Source of the DNA: Candidatus Phaeomarinibacter sp.
GTDB lineage: Bacteria > Pseudomonadota > Alphaproteobacteria > CGMCC-115125
Direction: 5' to 3'
Assembly: GCA_028279995.1 (NCBI GenBank)
Contig: JANQMQ010000316.1
Coordinates: 1-7,429, forward strand
Length of the DNA: 7,429 nucleotides
A program made the translations under genes and the position numbers. The notes under the pieces were generated by a model. That model made no database searches. It saw only the letters and a list, made by a program, of their open reading frames with translations, and was not told where the DNA came from. How positions within the stretch are numbered: position 1 is the stretch's first letter; each line of letters starts with the position of its first letter. Below are positions 6,193 to 7,429 of the stretch, in pieces.

Positions 6193-6213
6193 CGGGAGCG
6201 TTCCCGGTTTTTT
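6193..6213 (+). terminator. intrinsic-terminator-like hairpin, plus-strand orientation
   Basis: CGGGA (6193-6197) and TCCCG (6202-6206) form a 5-bp GC-rich stem with a GCGT loop, followed by G and six T (6208-6213). The T tract makes it a terminator for transcription on the plus strand. No plus-strand gene precedes it. On the minus strand the hairpin is preceded by A6 but has no T tract after it, so it would not terminate glmS by the usual mechanism. Confidence 0.42.
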
Positions 6214-6238
6214 GTTAGTTTCAAAGACAAATCTCACT

Positions 6239-6256
6239 TCATTCTCATGTGAATGA
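6239..6256. promoter_or_regulatory. 18-bp operator-like dyad
   Basis: TCATTC (6239-6244) and GAATGA (6251-6256) are perfect inverted arms, and the centre CATG (6246-6249) is itself palindromic. So 16 of 18 bases agree with the reverse complement. It lies 46-63 bp past the glmS stop and about 175-190 bp before the TPR/SPOR start. The size and symmetry suit a dimeric regulator site, but I recognise no regulator. Confidence 0.35.
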
Positions 6257-6302
6257 GTCGAAAGTTGTCTCAAATCATAGGCGAAATCTAAGGACCAGTC
6301 GT

Positions 6303-7429
6303 CTATTCGACGGTGACGGACTTCGCCAGATTGCGTGGCTGATCCACATCCGTGCCCTTGTGAACGGCGGTGTGGTAGGCGATCAGCTGCAGCGGGACTG
6401 CGTAGAGGATCGGTGCCGTAAAGGGATCAACGTCCGGCATCTGCAGGAGTGCGGTCGCCTCGTCACCGGCAATATCAATGCCCTGCTTGTCCGATAGGAG
6501 AATAATCCGCCCGCCGCGCGCCATGACTTCCTGCATGTTCGATACTGTTTTCTCAAACAGCTTGTCCCAGGGCGCAATGACGATGACAGGAAGCGTGTCA
6601 TCAATGAGCGCAATCGGGCCATGCTTGAGTTCGCCCGCGGGATAGCCTTCGGCGTGGATGTAGGAAATCTCCTTGAGCTTCAGCGCACCTTCAAGGGCAA
6701 GCGGGAAACTGGCGCCGCGGCCGAGATAGAGCACCCCATGTGCGTCAGCCAGTTCGTAGGAGAGCTTCTCGATCTGAGGCTCAAGGCGCAGCACTTCGGA
6801 CAGATGCCGTGGCATTGCCGTGAGTTCACTGGTCAGACGGGCATGTTCTGCTTCATCAATGGCCCCGCGGCGGCTGGCGGTTGCGATTGCCAGGACCGAT
6901 AGCACCATGAGCTGACAGACAAAGGCCTTGGTGGAGGCCACACCGATTTCAGGACCGGCGAGCGTTGGGAAGATGTGGTCTGACTCCCGTGCGATCGTGC
7001 TCTCGGTGACGTTCACGATGCTGGCAATGTGCTGGCCGTTCTCGCGGCAATACCTCAGGGCTGCCAGCGTGTCCGCCGTTTCACCGGACTGGCTGATGAA
7101 CAGGGCCAGCCCCCCGGGCGTCATTGCGCTCTCGCGGTATCTGAATTCCGACGCGACATCGACTTCGACCGGCACTCGGGCAAGCTGCTCGAACCAGTAT
7201 TTGGCGACCACGGCCGCATAATATGCGGTGCCGCAGGCCACGATCGTGATCTTCGGTATGGCCGCCAGATCAAACGGCAGATCCGGCAGGCGGGTTGTCT
7301 GTGTGAACGGATCCACATAGTGACCAAGGACATGCCCGGCCACTTCCGGCTGCTCATGAATTTCCTTGGCCATGAAGTGACGATGATTGCCCTTGTCCAC
7401 GAGCGCCGCCGCGACCGGCACCACCTGTA
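6303..7429 (-). CDS. glmS: glutamine--fructose-6-phosphate aminotransferase (isomerizing), C-terminal part
   Basis: GlmS converts fructose-6-phosphate and glutamine to glucosamine-6-phosphate and glutamate, the first step towards UDP-GlcNAc for peptidoglycan and lipid A. The frame is open to the right edge; about 375 codons of an expected 600 or so are present. The N-terminal glutaminase with its Cys nucleophile is outside. Seen here are the linker HFMAKEIHEQPEV, the first SIS domain with ACGTAYYAA, SQSGETADTL and GPEIGVASTKAF, and the second SIS domain with LGRGASFPLALEGALKLKEISYIHAEGYPAGELKHGP. The second domain holds the Lys, Glu and His of the isomerase site. The C-terminus DQPRNLAKSVTVE is the standard ending and carries the active-site Lys. 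The gene looks intact and functional within the window. It is upstream of the TPR/SPOR gene on the same strand. Confidence 0.97.
   Translation of the reverse strand, partial: QVVPVAAALVDKGNHRHFMAKEIHEQPEVAGHVLGHYVDPFTQTTRLPDLPFDLAAIPKITIVACGTAYYAAVVAKYWFEQLARVPVEVDVASEFRYRESAMTPGGLALFISQSGETADTLAALRYCRENGQHIASIVNVTESTIARESDHIFPTLAGPEIGVASTKAFVCQLMVLSVLAIATASRRGAIDEAEHARLTSELTAMPRHLSEVLRLEPQIEKLSYELADAHGVLYLGRGASFPLALEGALKLKEISYIHAEGYPAGELKHGPIALIDDTLPVIVIAPWDKLFEKTVSNMQEVMARGGRIILLSDKQGIDIAGDEATALLQMPDVDPFTAPILYAVPLQLIAYHTAVHKGTDVDQPRNLAKSVTVE

Larger units (their letters stand above)
6067..6302. other. glmS to TPR/SPOR intergenic region
   Basis: No convincing gene lies in this 236-bp stretch on either strand. 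From right to left it holds an AT-richer part with an 18-bp dyad (6239-6256), a hairpin plus T6 tract oriented to the plus strand (6193-6213), a group of nested stems (6094-6174), and the GGAGGAG ribosome site of the TPR/SPOR gene (complement of 6074-6080). There is no obvious minus-strand intrinsic terminator after glmS, so read-through into the TPR/SPOR gene is possible. Confidence 0.7.

Noticed and set aside
6193..6213. Terminator for glmS on the minus strand
   Set aside because: On that strand the T tract becomes an A tract before the hairpin, and no T tract follows the stem.
5449..6256. Long plus-strand frames opposite the TPR part and into the intergenic region
   Set aside because: No recognisable protein features and no ribosome site. 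The minus-strand TPR repeats and signal peptide explain this DNA.

Overview
The window looks like a chromosomal segment of an alphaproteobacterium with moderately high GC. The evidence is the GlmS sequence, the periplasmic TPR/SPOR protein, small conserved families (DUF454, DUF2938, DUF3237, DoxX) and ATGA-coupled gene pairs. I see no insertion sequence, phage gene, CRISPR array, rRNA or tRNA. The genus cannot be named from sequence alone; a Parvibaculum-like marine lineage is only a guess.

Left part (1-2977, minus strand): a likely four-gene operon read leftwards. It starts with a 498-aa fusion of a thiolase-fold HMG-CoA-synthase-like domain and a C-terminal OB-fold (DUF35-type) domain. A DUF2938 membrane protein, an alpha/beta-hydrolase and a DoxX-family membrane protein (cut by the window edge) follow. 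The last three genes are joined by 4-bp ATGA stop/start overlaps. The fusion protein appears to lack the catalytic Cys and His of its superfamily, and its zinc ribbon is degenerate.

Middle (2978-4404): a 65-bp divergent spacer, then a DUF454 inner-membrane protein on the plus strand. Convergent to it is a minus-strand pair, a DUF3237 protein followed by a 77-aa protein of unknown function. An 8-bp perfect hairpin lies just past the DUF454 stop.

Right part (4405-7429, minus strand): glmS (C-terminal two thirds, N-terminus outside the window) is upstream of an exported TPR plus SPOR-domain protein. GlmS makes glucosamine-6-phosphate for peptidoglycan and lipopolysaccharide. SPOR domains bind septal peptidoglycan, so the pair fits a cell-envelope theme.

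The 236-bp gap between glmS and the TPR/SPOR gene is the most interesting non-coding stretch. It holds an 18-bp dyad, a plus-strand terminator-like hairpin with a T6 tract and no plus-strand gene before it, and a compact set of nested stems that folds into a cloverleaf-like four-way junction. That junction pairs better as minus-strand RNA.
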